From assembly GCF_036321025.1 (NCBI RefSeq), contig NZ_JAZAPB010000002.1, positions 930,001 to 994,000 on the forward strand: a stretch of 64,000 nucleotides of DNA, in the 5' to 3' direction. How positions within the stretch are numbered: position 1 is the stretch's first letter; every line of letters starts with the position of its first letter. Positions 1 through 8,752 of the stretch are shown here, piece after piece. Position numbers and translations under genes: made by a program. The DNA is from Alteraurantiacibacter hainanensis. GTDB taxonomy: Bacteria; Pseudomonadota; Alphaproteobacteria; Sphingomonadales; Sphingomonadaceae. The notes beneath the pieces were generated by a model that was given only the letters and a program-made list of their open reading frames with translations, was not told the DNA's origin and did not search any database.

Positions 1-9
1 GGAGCCGAC

Positions 10-429
10 ATGAATTTGCAAGAGAATGGCATCTTCAAGAAATCCATTATCACGTTTGGGATGATGCTGGCCGCAAGCTGTACGCATACCGGGACCGACC
101 GGACTTCGCTTGAAGGTGAAGCTCGCCTCGCCGAAATGCTGGAAGGCAAAACCCCTGGTGAGCCGCAAAGCTGCATCCCGGCAACCCTTGGTGATCGTCT
201 ACAGGTCATCGATGAAACCGCCGTTGTCTATGATGCGGGAGAAACGGTCTACGTCGCAAGACCAGAAAACCCGCGGTCGCTGGATAGTCGCGATGTTTTG
301 GTGGTGGAACGCACAGGGGGGCAGCTTTGCAAGCAGGATGTCGTGCGGACCGTTGACCAGACACTCGGCTTCACGACCGGCATTGTCTTTCTTGGCGACT
401 TTGTCCCATGGAGACCGGCAAGTGAATAA
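10..429 (+). CDS. Small predicted lipoprotein, unknown function
   Basis: The 139-residue product has a hydrophobic N-terminus (about residues 12-24) ending in AASC, a plausible lipobox, so it is probably an outer- or inner-membrane lipoprotein exposed to the periplasm. The mature part is short, with two further cysteines (near residues 55 and 107), and matches no family I recognise. The ATG follows GGAG at spacing 5, so the gene is complete at the window edge. Its stop overlaps the next gene by 8 bases, so the two are probably co-transcribed. Base composition is lower in GC than the genes beyond position 4050. Confidence 0.7.
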   Translation: MNLQENGIFKKSIITFGMMLAASCTHTGTDRTSLEGEARLAEMLEGKTPGEPQSCIPATLGDRLQVIDETAVVYDAGETVYVARPENPRSLDSRDVLVVERTGGQLCKQDVVRTVDQTLGFTTGIVFLGDFVPWRPASE

Positions 430-883
430 TGCCTTGCGTACTATTTTCTGCATCACGCCTGTTCTCGCTCTGGCTGCGTGCGCAACCAGCGAAACGCAAA
501 TGGACACCATTTCTGAAACGGGCACTTCGCTCGTTGGAGAATTAAGCGGAGCCGCCGTTCAACCAGAACAGGGTGATCCTGACGGAAGTGGGCAATTTGC
601 TCTCTGGTTTGATCGAGACACCAGTAGTCTTTGCTATGAGCTAGGTGTCACAAGCATAACGAATGCAACTGCTGCTCACATACACCGCGGGGGGCCTGAT
701 CAAACCGGGCCCGTCGTCGTGCCCCTGCGGGAACCTAGTCCATTACATAGCGAAGGCTGTGTGCCGACTGATGCCGCATTGGCTGATGAGATATTTGCAG
801 ATCCCAACCTGTTCTACGTCCAGGTCCATACCGTCCAAGACCCTCAAGGTGCTCTGCGGGCTCAACTGAGACCGACACACTAG
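422..883 (+). CDS. CHRD-domain lipoprotein
   Basis: A 153-residue lipoprotein starting at GTG, preceded by GGAG in the end of the upstream gene. The signal peptide ends in LALAAC (lipid-attachment cysteine near residue 20). The rest resembles a single CHRD domain: the AAHIHRGGPDQTGPVVVPL segment followed by a C-terminal FYVQVHT...DPQGALRAQL strand pattern is typical of that family, which is found in chordin and many bacterial exported proteins. Biochemical role is unknown. A longer in-frame reading begins at 110 but would lack the lipoprotein signal at its N-terminus, so the start at 422 is preferred. Confidence 0.8.
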   Translation: MNNALRTIFCITPVLALAACATSETQMDTISETGTSLVGELSGAAVQPEQGDPDGSGQFALWFDRDTSSLCYELGVTSITNATAAHIHRGGPDQTGPVVVPLREPSPLHSEGCVPTDAALADEIFADPNLFYVQVHTVQDPQGALRAQLRPTH

Positions 884-986
884 AGCAAAGAATTTCGATT
901 TCATCGGTTTGCTGACCGGGAACAATTGAGACCTATTGCATGGAGCCTATAGCCAGTCACATGCTCGGCGGATCGATCTTGATTCC

Positions 987-2342
987 ATGAATCAAGAAGA
1001 GAGAACTTCTCGAGAATCCCACTCGCTCAAGCGCAGCATGGGCCTCATTTCGATCGCCGCACTCGGCATCGGAGCAATGGTGGGGGCGGGTGTATTCGTC
1101 CTGACCGGCATTGCTGCTGGAGAAGCCGGACCCGCTTTATTGCTAGCATTCCTCTTGAATGGAGTCATCGCACTCATCATCGGAGGTTGCTATGCTGAAC
1201 TCGCGACGATGATGCCGAAGACCGGCGGGGCCTATGTCTGGGCTCGCCCCGCACTAGGGAACCGCTGGGCCTTTTTTACGGGCTGGTGCAGCTGGTTCGC
1301 GCAACTGGTGGCTTGCAGCTTTTACGCGGCTTCCTTCGGTTCCTTCGCCTCGGAATTGATCTCTGAACTTGGAATTGGCGGTGGCGTCGATCCGACGCTT
1401 ATGGCAGCGATAGTCCTGCTCCTGTTCATCGCGGTTAATCTCGTCAGCACGAAGAACTCGAGCTTGGCGCAAATCCTGATGGCCGGACTCCAAGTCGCCG
1501 TCATAGCCTTATTCATCGGTTTCGGTGTCAGCGCCATGCTTGATCAACCCGCCCCAACGGAAGCATTTACGCCATTCTTTCCTGAAGGTCCGTTGGGGCT
1601 CTTCGCGGCGATGGGGCTGACGTTCATTGCCTTCGAGGGCTTTGAGATCATCGTCCAGAGCAGCGAAGAAGCCAAGAATCCTTCCAAAATGATTCCGCGC
1701 GCTATCGGAATCAGTATTGCGACCGTCGTTACGATATATGTTTTGACGGCTACCGTCTTGCTGGCGAACGTGGACCATCCCTCCGACACGACTGCTTATG
1801 ACTACCTGGCGACACTCGAGGAGCTTGGACTGGTCAAAACGGCAGGAGAGGTAATGCCATATGGGACCGAGATATTATTGATAGCAGCACTGGCGAGCAC
1901 CGCGAGCGCCCTTAATGCGACGATTTACGGCTCGACCCGAGTGGCCCTCGCCATGGGACGCAAAGCTGACCTGCCGGGCATCCTGAACAAGGTAAACCTC
2001 CGAGGTGTGCCAGTTGCCGCCTTGATCGTCAGCGGCGCGATCATACTCACGGCGGTGGTTTTGTTGCCGATCAAGGATATTGCCGCAAGTACTGATATCA
2101 TGTTCATTCTAGTCTTTGTACTGGTAGCAATAAGCTTGCTCAAACTACGCAAATCCATGCCGGATCGCGAACGACCCTTCCGTTTGCCCTTGGTGCCCTA
2201 CCTGCCCGGGTTCGTCATTCTCTGCGGTGGTGGGCTCGTTTTCTCACTTTATCATGTCAGCCTCCCCGCTTGGATTGTAGCCGCTTGCTGGCTTTTGGGA
2301 GGTGTGATCTTACGGGTGGCGCGAACATCGTCTGACCGATGA
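987..2342 (+). CDS. APC-family amino acid permease
   Basis: A 451-residue integral membrane protein with about 12 hydrophobic segments. The first helix carries the APC-superfamily glycine motif (GIGAMVGAGVFVLTG), the substrate/backbone-binding break of helix 1, and the helix-6 region reads FIAFEGFEI, also typical. It should take up or exchange amino acids or related amines at the inner membrane; the substrate cannot be told. An in-frame TTG at 936 would add 17 hydrophilic residues; the ATG at 987 fits the family better, though neither has a strong ribosome site. It lies in the lower-GC block left of the tRNA. Confidence 0.82.
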   Translation: MNQEERTSRESHSLKRSMGLISIAALGIGAMVGAGVFVLTGIAAGEAGPALLLAFLLNGVIALIIGGCYAELATMMPKTGGAYVWARPALGNRWAFFTGWCSWFAQLVACSFYAASFGSFASELISELGIGGGVDPTLMAAIVLLLFIAVNLVSTKNSSLAQILMAGLQVAVIALFIGFGVSAMLDQPAPTEAFTPFFPEGPLGLFAAMGLTFIAFEGFEIIVQSSEEAKNPSKMIPRAIGISIATVVTIYVLTATVLLANVDHPSDTTAYDYLATLEELGLVKTAGEVMPYGTEILLIAALASTASALNATIYGSTRVALAMGRKADLPGILNKVNLRGVPVAALIVSGAIILTAVVLLPIKDIAASTDIMFILVFVLVAISLLKLRKSMPDRERPFRLPLVPYLPGFVILCGGGLVFSLYHVSLPAWIVAACWLLGGVILRVARTSSDR

Positions 2343-2442
2343 TGCGGAGAACTATGGATTGCTCGCTAGCATGGGTAATCGCGGGATTGTCGCACGACTG
2401 ACAACACACTTCCGGCGTGGATTACGATAAAAGGGAGTGTCC

Positions 2443-3483
2443 GTGCCTGATTTTTCTGAATTGTCATTGACGGCCCTGGCATTCTGGTTCGCCTTGGGGG
2501 CCGCCATCGTCTGGTTTGCCGGCACCAGACTGGCACGCTATGCTGACGAAATATCCGAGCGGACCAGCATCGGACAAGCTACGATCGGCGTCTTGCTATT
2601 GGGCGCGATTACCTCGTTGCCCGAAATTTCCACCACCACCGTTGCCACCCTCTCGGGTAATCCGGGCATGGCGATCAACAACATGTTGGGCGGCATTGCC
2701 TTCCAGGTCGTGGTCATCGCTCTTGCCGACCTGTTTGTGGGCAAGCAGGCGCTGACGAACATGGTCCCTGGCCCGCGCACGATCCTCAATGCGCTTGTCA
2801 GCATTGTCCTGCTTATCCTCGCGGCTATCGGCGTGATGCTTGGCGACTGGTCACTGCCCGGAGGCGTAGGTCTCTTCCCTGTAATGATTGCCGCAACCTA
2901 CATCGTGTGCATCCGTCAACTGAGCCGCGAAGTCGCGGTCAGTGGCTGGGTCCCGGCCGAAGAGGCGGAGTCGGAAAGCGAAGAACTTGAGCGTCTGTCC
3001 GCCTCCAATGCACGGCTTGGCCTGTTCACAGTCATGATGGCTTCACTGATCCTCGCCGGCGGAACTCTCGTGACTCTGAGTGCTGAGGGGATCGCCGAAA
3101 ATACCGGTACGGGAACTGGGCTCGTGGGACTTACGCTGTTGGCCTTCGCCACCTCGCTGCCAGAGCTCAGCACGGCTATAGCAGCCGTGAAGATGCGCCG
3201 AGCGGAATTGGCGATCGGAGACATACTTGGCGGCAACATGTTCGATGTCGTGCTGATCTTGCTAATCGACCTGCTCGACCAAGGCGAACCAGTGCTGCGG
3301 CAAGTCGAAGATTACTCGATGACGGCAGCACTTCTTGGCGCCCTGCTTACCACCTTTATCCTCATCGGTCTGATCGAAAGGCGAGACAAACACGTGCTCC
3401 GCATGGGTTATGACAGCATTGCAGTCCTCGTCGTTTATGCTGCGGGAATGGGCGCCATCGTTGCCGGCCTATCGTCCAATTAG
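2443..3483 (+). CDS. CaCA-type sodium/calcium (cation:proton) exchanger
   Basis: A membrane protein of about 346 residues with two inverted alpha repeats typical of the Ca2+:cation antiporter superfamily: AITSLPEIS around residue 58 and FATSLPELS around residue 235, each followed by a conserved GN/GD...GG segment (GNPGMAINNMLGGIAFQ; GDILGGNMFDV). The acidic residue of each SLPE motif is the expected cation ligand. It presumably exchanges Ca2+ or Na+ against Na+ or H+ across the inner membrane. GTG at 2443 is chosen because AAGGGAG ends five bases before it; GTG at 2437 is in frame but sits on that ribosome site. Confidence 0.82.
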   Translation: MPDFSELSLTALAFWFALGAAIVWFAGTRLARYADEISERTSIGQATIGVLLLGAITSLPEISTTTVATLSGNPGMAINNMLGGIAFQVVVIALADLFVGKQALTNMVPGPRTILNALVSIVLLILAAIGVMLGDWSLPGGVGLFPVMIAATYIVCIRQLSREVAVSGWVPAEEAESESEELERLSASNARLGLFTVMMASLILAGGTLVTLSAEGIAENTGTGTGLVGLTLLAFATSLPELSTAIAAVKMRRAELAIGDILGGNMFDVVLILLIDLLDQGEPVLRQVEDYSMTAALLGALLTTFILIGLIERRDKHVLRMGYDSIAVLVVYAAGMGAIVAGLSSN

Positions 3484-3897
3484 CCGATAACCGCGGGAGC
3501 AAAATCGAGGGCTAAACTAGTCGTGGCAATGCCCAGTCTTTGACCGCAGATAAAATAGGCGAAGGTCCGCAATCGGGTCGCTAGCAGAAGGGCCAGTTTT
3601 GGTGTGAACCGTGGCACGGCAGACAGTCGGCTTACAGGCAATCCTCCGAGGCCAGGCAAGGTCCGTAAGTGGATGTCGACTGTCAGTCCGCTCCTTAGCT
3701 GCCCCACAGTCGACCGATCTCCAATCCGAATGGCCTGAAAATGCCGATCAACGTCATTTCTATGGCTTCGCTGGCAGTGATTTTCGCCCGAGAAACCAAG
3801 GCAAATGGGACACGGCTCTGCGGGCACGCCGTGGCTTACTATTGGCTTGCTAGTAAAGCCTCGATTGCCCGCCTAGGCACCTAAGTCATTGAAAAAC
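3484..3897. other. 414-base stretch without a recognisable gene
   Basis: Between the exchanger gene and tRNA-Val neither strand shows a reading frame that looks coding. An 80-codon plus-strand frame (3611-3853) and a 115-codon minus-strand frame (3480-3827) overlap each other and match nothing I know. Composition is intermediate between the lower-GC left block and the core chromosome. It may be decayed coding sequence from an integrated element next to the tRNA, but I see no integrase motif, terminal repeats or intact remnant. Confidence 0.4.
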
Positions 3898-3973
3898 TGG
3901 TGGGCGATGACAGGCTCGAACTGCCGACCCTCTCGGTGTAAACGAGATGCTCTACCAACTGAGCTAATCGCCC
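3898..3973 (-). tRNA. tRNA-Val (anticodon TAC)
   Basis: Read on the minus strand, this 76-base segment folds as a full cloverleaf: acceptor GGGCGAT pairs with ATCGCCC, followed by an encoded ACCA end; D-arm GCTC/GAGC with AGTTGGTA; anticodon stem TCTCG/CGAGA around loop TTTACAC, giving anticodon TAC (valine); T-arm GGCAG/CTGTC with loop TTCGAGC. All stems pair. The CCA end is followed at once by GTTTTTC, which may aid termination. Its 3' end faces the low-GC block at 1-3483, the usual geometry for integration into a tRNA. Confidence 0.97.
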
Positions 3974-4052
3974 TGAAACCAGCCGACCGCCGCAGGCAGT
4001 CGCTTGTCGCGCGCGCCCTAGCGTAAGATTGGCCTGCGTGGGAAGGGGAAAC

Positions 4053-5315
4053 ATGCGCAGGTTGGAAATTGCGATCGTGGGCTGCGGCATGTCGGGCCTT
4101 GCCGCCGCCCTGCTCCTGCATGGACAGGGGCACGACGTCACGCTGTACGAACGCTTCGAGGCGCCGCGCCCGGTCGGTTCGGGCCTGATGGTGCAACCCA
4201 CGGGGCTGGCAGTGCTCGCCGCGCTGGGCCTGGCGGAGAGGGCGGTGGCAAAAGGTGCACCGGTCGATGCCTTGCTGGGCCTTAACACCGAGGGCGAGCC
4301 GGTGCTGGAAGCCGAATACCGCCACCTCGCCATTCCCGGTGCCTTTGGCCTGGGCATCCACCGTGCCGACCTGTTCGGCGTTCTCTACGAAGCGGTTCAG
4401 GCGGCCGGAATTGCGATCGCCACCGGCCATGAAGTGGTCGATTCACTTCTGGAAGGCGAGAAGCGCCGTCTCGTCTTCCGGGATGGAGAGCATTCGCCCT
4501 CGCACGATCTCGTGATCGACGCCGCAGGGCTCGGCTCACGCCTGGTCCCCAAGCCAGCCGCGTACCTGCCATTCGGCGCGCTCTGGGCGACCATTGCCTG
4601 GCCCGGCAGCGGTCCTTTCCGTCCGGGATGTCTCGAACAGCGCTACGCCAGCGCCCGCCAGATGGTGGGCCTGCTGCCCGTGGGCGAGGGGCGGGCGGCG
4701 TTCTTCTGGTCGCTCAAGGCAGATCATCACGAGGCCTGGCAGGATCGCAGTCTCGCGCCCTGGCGTGACGAGGTGTGCACCCTGTGGCCGGAATGTGCAC
4801 ACCTGATCGACCAGTTCACCGACCCCGCGCAACTGACCTTTGCCCGCTACGCCCACCGGACAACCAGCCAGCCCGTCGGAGAGCGCATCGTGCATATCGG
4901 CGATGCCTGGCACGCTGCCAGCCCGCAGCTGGGGCAGGGGGCCAACATGGCGCTTCTCGATGCATTCGGCCTTGCCCGCGCCATCGCACATGCGGAAGAG
5001 CTCGGCCCCGCACTTGCGCATTTCCTGAAACTGCGCGCGAGCCATGTTCGGCTCTACCAGTGGATGACCTGGTGGTTCACGCCACCGTTCCAGTCCGATT
5101 CGCCATGGCCGGCGATTTTCCGCGACCTCTTCATGGCCCCCGGATCGCGCATTCCGCCGATGCCGCGCGTAAAGGCCGCTACCCTGTCGGGTCTTGCCGG
5201 TTCACCGCTGAAGAAACTGGGACTGTCCGCGCCCGATTACGAATCGCTCGCCGCCGCTTCGCCGGAAAGAGCTTCCAGAATCTGCGCGCGCGCTTCCTCG
5301 CTGTCCCAGTCATAG
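4053..5315 (+). CDS. FAD-dependent monooxygenase (PHBH/UbiH-like)
   Basis: A 420-residue flavoprotein. The N-terminal Rossmann motif IVGCGMSGLAAALLL (residues 7-21) binds the ADP part of FAD, YERF follows at the second strand, and the C-terminal motif GDAWHAASPQLGQGANMALLDA-type region (near residue 285) contacts the flavin ribityl chain, as in aromatic-ring hydroxylases. It should hydroxylate an aromatic or related substrate using NAD(P)H and O2; the substrate is unknown. ATG at 4053 follows GGAAGGGG. The last 26 codons overlap the convergent thioredoxin gene by 79 bases, so its C-terminus (rich in Ser, Arg and Ala) may have been extended by loss of an earlier stop. Confidence 0.88.
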   Translation: MRRLEIAIVGCGMSGLAAALLLHGQGHDVTLYERFEAPRPVGSGLMVQPTGLAVLAALGLAERAVAKGAPVDALLGLNTEGEPVLEAEYRHLAIPGAFGLGIHRADLFGVLYEAVQAAGIAIATGHEVVDSLLEGEKRRLVFRDGEHSPSHDLVIDAAGLGSRLVPKPAAYLPFGALWATIAWPGSGPFRPGCLEQRYASARQMVGLLPVGEGRAAFFWSLKADHHEAWQDRSLAPWRDEVCTLWPECAHLIDQFTDPAQLTFARYAHRTTSQPVGERIVHIGDAWHAASPQLGQGANMALLDAFGLARAIAHAEELGPALAHFLKLRASHVRLYQWMTWWFTPPFQSDSPWPAIFRDLFMAPGSRIPPMPRVKAATLSGLAGSPLKKLGLSAPDYESLAAASPERASRICARASSLSQS

Positions 5316-5842
5316 GCCCCGATTACGCGCCACAGTTCGTTGCCCTGGGCATCGTAGAGCACGGTAAGCGGCAGCACCGGCCCGCCGCCAAAGGTGAAGG
5401 CAAGCTCGTTATCCGGATCCAGCCACTGCGGCAGGTTGGGCAGGTCGCGCTCTGCGAAGAAGGGCTCGACCACCTCGGCGCCGCGCATGTCCTCGCTCAC
5501 GGTGATCACGCGCACCTGCCCTTCGAGGTCTGCGGCGAGTTCATCGAGCAGCGGCATTTCCACCACGCACGGTGCGCACCACGTCGCCCACAGGTTCAGC
5601 AGCATGGGCTCACCCACGGCCGAAAGCAGCAGTTCCTCGCCCGCAGGGTTCACCACGGTCACCTCCGGCACGGCTTCGCCGGTGAAGGACCGGTCCAGCG
5701 TTCCCGTCAGTTCGATAGTTTCGCTTGTCTGCGACGGGGCCACGTTTTCTTGCGTGGCTTCCTCCGCACCGTTATCGCACGCCGCAAGAGAGGCCGCTGC
5801 AAGGGCGGCAAAGCTAGACAGGAACAGGCGCGACTTGGCCAA
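5237..5842 (-). CDS. TlpA-family thiol:disulfide oxidoreductase, lipoprotein
   Basis: A 201-residue exported thioredoxin-fold protein. The N-terminal hydrophobic segment ends in SLAAC (lipid cysteine near residue 22). The redox centre is WATWCAPCVVEMPLL (CxxC near residues 91-94) and the cis-proline strand reads GPVLPLTVLYDAQG, the TlpA/DsbE pattern. It probably reduces disulfides in periplasmic or cytochrome-maturation substrates. The best start is TTG at 5842, preceded by GGAGG at spacing 8; upstream ATGs would run back through argH and destroy the signal peptide. It is divergent from argH with only 19 bases between start codons. Confidence 0.87.
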   Translation of the reverse strand: MAKSRLFLSSFAALAAASLAACDNGAEEATQENVAPSQTSETIELTGTLDRSFTGEAVPEVTVVNPAGEELLLSAVGEPMLLNLWATWCAPCVVEMPLLDELAADLEGQVRVITVSEDMRGAEVVEPFFAERDLPNLPQWLDPDNELAFTFGGGPVLPLTVLYDAQGNELWRVIGAYDWDSEEARAQILEALSGEAAASDS

Positions 5843-5861
5843 GGATGGATCCTCCAATGCG

Positions 5862-7238
5862 ATGTGGGGCGGGCGTTTTGCCGAGGGCCCCTCTGCCATA
5901 ATGCGCGAGATCAATGCGAGTATCCCGTTCGACAAGGCACTGTGGCGGCAGGACATAGCCGCTAGCAAGGCACATGTCGCCATGCTTGCCGCCTGCGACA
6001 TCGTGACGGACGCCGATGCCGAGACGATCATCGACGGCCTCGAGAAAGTCGCGGACGAGTACGAACAGGGCGGGGTGCCCGAGGACTGGGACCTCGAGGA
6101 CATTCACATGACGACCGAGGCGCGCCTGGCCGAGATCATCGGTCCGGTCGCGGGTCGCCTGCACACCGCGCGCAGCCGCAACGATCAGGTGGCGACCGAC
6201 TTCCGCCTTTGGGTGCGCGATGCCATGGACGAGGCGATGGCCGGGCTCATGGCCCTGCAGCGCGCTCTCGTGACGCGTGCCGGCGAACATGCCGATTCCA
6301 TCATGCCCGGCTTCACCCATCTGCAGACTGCGCAGCCGGTTACGCTGGGGCATCACCTGATGGCCTATTACGAGATGGCCGCGCGCGACATCTCGCGTTT
6401 CCACGATGCCCGCGAACGGCTGAACCTCTGCCCGCTCGGCAGCGCGGCGCTGGCGGGTACGGGCTTTCCCATCGACCGGGAAATGACCGCGCAGGCGCTT
6501 GGCTTTGATGGCACGACGGCCAACAGCCTCGATGCCGTTTCGGATCGCGACTTCGCGCTCGACTACCTCACCGCCGCCAGTCAGTGCGCGCTGCACCTGT
6601 CGCGGCTGGCCGAGGAATTCGTGATCTGGGCGAGCCAGCCCTTCGGGTTCGTCCGCATGCCGGATGCGCTTTCCACGGGCTCCTCCATCATGCCGCAGAA
6701 GAAGAACCCCGACGCGGCCGAGCTGGTGCGCGGTCATGCCGGGCGGATCATCGGCTGCCAGACGGCGCTGATGGTGACGATGAAGGGCCTTCCGCTCGCC
6801 TATTCGAAGGATATGCAGGACGACAAGCCGCCGGTGTTCGAAGCCGCCGGTCTGCTGCGGCTGTGCCTCGCCGCCATGACGGGCATGGTCGAGGGCGCGG
6901 ATTTCAAGGTGGATCGCATGCGGCAGGCCGCCGAACTGGGCTATGCCACCGCCACCGACCTTGCCGACTGGCTGGTGCGCGAGGCGGACATTCCCTTTCG
7001 CGAGGCGCATCATATCACAGGCGCGGCGGTGAAGCTGGCGGAAAGCAAGGGCGTCGCTCTGGAGAAACTCGCGCTGGACGAGCTGAAGGCAATCGACGAT
7101 CGCATCGACGACCGCGTCTACACCGCGCTGTCGGTCGAGGCGTCGGTTGCGGCGCGCACATCGCACGGCGGCACCGCTCCCGAAGAAGTGCGCAAGCGGG
7201 TGGTCGAGGCGCGAAAGGCCCTGGAGATGGATCGATGA
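5862..7238 (+). CDS. argH: Argininosuccinate lyase
   Basis: This 458-residue enzyme splits argininosuccinate to arginine and fumarate, the last step of arginine synthesis. The family opening MWGGRF is at the start, HTARSRNDQ near residue 105 is the substrate-binding segment, and the fumarase/aspartase signature GSSIMPQKKNPD near residue 275 carries the catalytic serine loop. Length is normal. The start codon has no clear ribosome site; an in-frame TTG at 5835 is possible. The stop overlaps the next start as ATGA, so argH, the small lipoprotein, lysA and the siroheme-like gene form one operon. Confidence 0.97.
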   Translation: MWGGRFAEGPSAIMREINASIPFDKALWRQDIAASKAHVAMLAACDIVTDADAETIIDGLEKVADEYEQGGVPEDWDLEDIHMTTEARLAEIIGPVAGRLHTARSRNDQVATDFRLWVRDAMDEAMAGLMALQRALVTRAGEHADSIMPGFTHLQTAQPVTLGHHLMAYYEMAARDISRFHDARERLNLCPLGSAALAGTGFPIDREMTAQALGFDGTTANSLDAVSDRDFALDYLTAASQCALHLSRLAEEFVIWASQPFGFVRMPDALSTGSSIMPQKKNPDAAELVRGHAGRIIGCQTALMVTMKGLPLAYSKDMQDDKPPVFEAAGLLRLCLAAMTGMVEGADFKVDRMRQAAELGYATATDLADWLVREADIPFREAHHITGAAVKLAESKGVALEKLALDELKAIDDRIDDRVYTALSVEASVAARTSHGGTAPEEVRKRVVEARKALEMDR

Positions 7239-7477
7239 ACCGCTGGCTAGCCCTGTCTGCCGCGCTGCTGCTGGGCGCATGTGCGCAAATGTCGGACCTA
7301 GAGCCGGCCCCCGGGGAAACCCTGCCGCCTGCGCCCTATGGCGCGGAGGAGCCGCTGACTGCCGAGGAACTGCTCGAGCTCGATCCGCAGGCCGCGCCCG
7401 AACGCAGCGTGGAACTGCGCCGCGAGAGCGAGGAGCGGGAAGACGATCCTTTCGATCTCCCGCCTGAAGGCAGGTAG
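7235..7477 (+). CDS. Small lipoprotein between argH and lysA
   Basis: An 80-residue lipoprotein with a signal peptide ending LLLGAC (cysteine near residue 16), followed by an acidic, proline- and glutamate-rich mature part ending in DDPFDLPPEG. It overlaps the argH stop by four bases and ends nine bases before lysA. Short lipoproteins next to lysA are common in proteobacteria; in enterics LptM sits next to dapF and helps LptD mature. Whether this one has that role is inference from position and signal only, since the mature part here is longer. Confidence 0.75.
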   Translation: MNRWLALSAALLLGACAQMSDLEPAPGETLPPAPYGAEEPLTAEELLELDPQAAPERSVELRRESEEREDDPFDLPPEGR

Positions 7478-7486
7478 GCGCGGGCT

Positions 7487-8752
7487 GTGGACTTCTTCCA
7501 GATCAAGAACGGCGAACTTCACGCCGAGGACGTGCCGCTTTCGCGTATCGCCGAAGAGGTGGGTACACCCGTCTACGTCTATTCGCGCGCCACGTTCGAA
7601 CGCCACGCCCGCGTTTTTCGCGAGGCGTTGAGCGGGCTGGAGCGTCCGCCGCATATTGCCTTCGCGGTAAAGTCCAATCCCAACCTCGCAGTGCTCAGCC
7701 TGCTGGGGCGCGAGGGCTACGGCGCCGATGTCGTTTCCGGCGGAGAGATGGCGCGCGCACTGGCGGCAGGCATGCCCGCTGCCGACATCGTCTTTTCCGG
7801 CGTGGGAAAGACGCAGCGTGAGCTGGCCGATGCGCTGGATGCGGGCATCGGGCAGTTCAACATCGAATCCGGCGAGGAAGGCCGCGAACTGGCCCAGATC
7901 GCGGCGGAGCGCGGCGTCGTGGCGCAGTGCGCCCTGCGCGTGAACCCCGATGTCGATGCCGGAACGCACGACAAGATTTCCACCGGCAAGGCCGACAACA
8001 AGTTCGGCGTTCCCATCGGCCACGCGCCCGCGCTGTTCGCCGAGCTCTCGGCGCTGCCGGGGCTGAACATGCGCGGCCTCGCGGTGCATATCGGCAGCCA
8101 ACTTTCCGATCTCTCTCCGCTGCAATCGGCGTTCGGCAAGCTGGGCGACATGATGGCCCGGCTGCGCGGCGAGGGGCACGAGATCACCAACATGGACCTG
8201 GGCGGCGGCCTGGGCGTCCCCTACCGCGCCGGAGAGGTCCCGCCCTCTCCAGCAGACTACGGCGCGATGGTGGCACGGGTCACGAAGGGCTGGGACGTAA
8301 CGCTGATGTTCGAACCGGGGCGGGTGATCGCGGGCAATGCCGGTGTGCTGCTGACCCGCGTGATCCGGGTGAAGCGGGGTCTCAGGCATCCTTTCGTCAT
8401 CGTCGATGCGGCCATGAACGATCTCGCGCGGCCTGCGCTCTACGGTGCCTGGCACGATTTCGATGCGGTGAAGCCAACCGGCGAGCGGATGATGGCCAAC
8501 ATCGTCGGCCCGATCTGCGAGACGGGCGATACCTTCGCCACGGACCGGGAAACCGATGCGCTGGTGTCCGGCGACCTGGCCGTGTTCCGCACGGCAGGTG
8601 CCTATGGCGCGACGATGGCCAGCAGCTACAACTCGCGCGGCTTCGTGGCCGAGGTGATGGTGGACGGCAGCCAGTTCGCCACCGTGGCCGACCGCATTCC
8701 GCCCGGCGACATCGCCGATGCCGAGCGCGTGCCCGACTTCCTGAAACGCTGA
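7487..8752 (+). CDS. lysA: Diaminopimelate decarboxylase
   Basis: A 421-residue PLP enzyme of the alanine-racemase fold that converts meso-diaminopimelate to lysine. The PLP lysine is K62 in HIAFAVKSNPN; the glycine-rich phosphate loop NMDLGGGLGVPY lies near residue 240, and CETGDTFA near residue 343 holds the active-site cysteine supplied across the dimer. GTG start at 7487. Its TGA overlaps the next ATG by one base, which suggests translational coupling. Confidence 0.97.
   Translation: MDFFQIKNGELHAEDVPLSRIAEEVGTPVYVYSRATFERHARVFREALSGLERPPHIAFAVKSNPNLAVLSLLGREGYGADVVSGGEMARALAAGMPAADIVFSGVGKTQRELADALDAGIGQFNIESGEEGRELAQIAAERGVVAQCALRVNPDVDAGTHDKISTGKADNKFGVPIGHAPALFAELSALPGLNMRGLAVHIGSQLSDLSPLQSAFGKLGDMMARLRGEGHEITNMDLGGGLGVPYRAGEVPPSPADYGAMVARVTKGWDVTLMFEPGRVIAGNAGVLLTRVIRVKRGLRHPFVIVDAAMNDLARPALYGAWHDFDAVKPTGERMMANIVGPICETGDTFATDRETDALVSGDLAVFRTAGAYGATMASSYNSRGFVAEVMVDGSQFATVADRIPPGDIADAERVPDFLKR

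Noticed and set aside
3611..3853. 80-codon open frame in the gene-free stretch before the tRNA
   Set aside because: Poor ribosome site, atypical composition, overlap with an equally long opposite frame and no family resemblance; reported only as part of the non-coding stretch.
7298..8455. 385-codon minus-strand open frame opposite lysA
   Set aside because: Shadow of lysA; the lysA frame carries all PLP-enzyme motifs.
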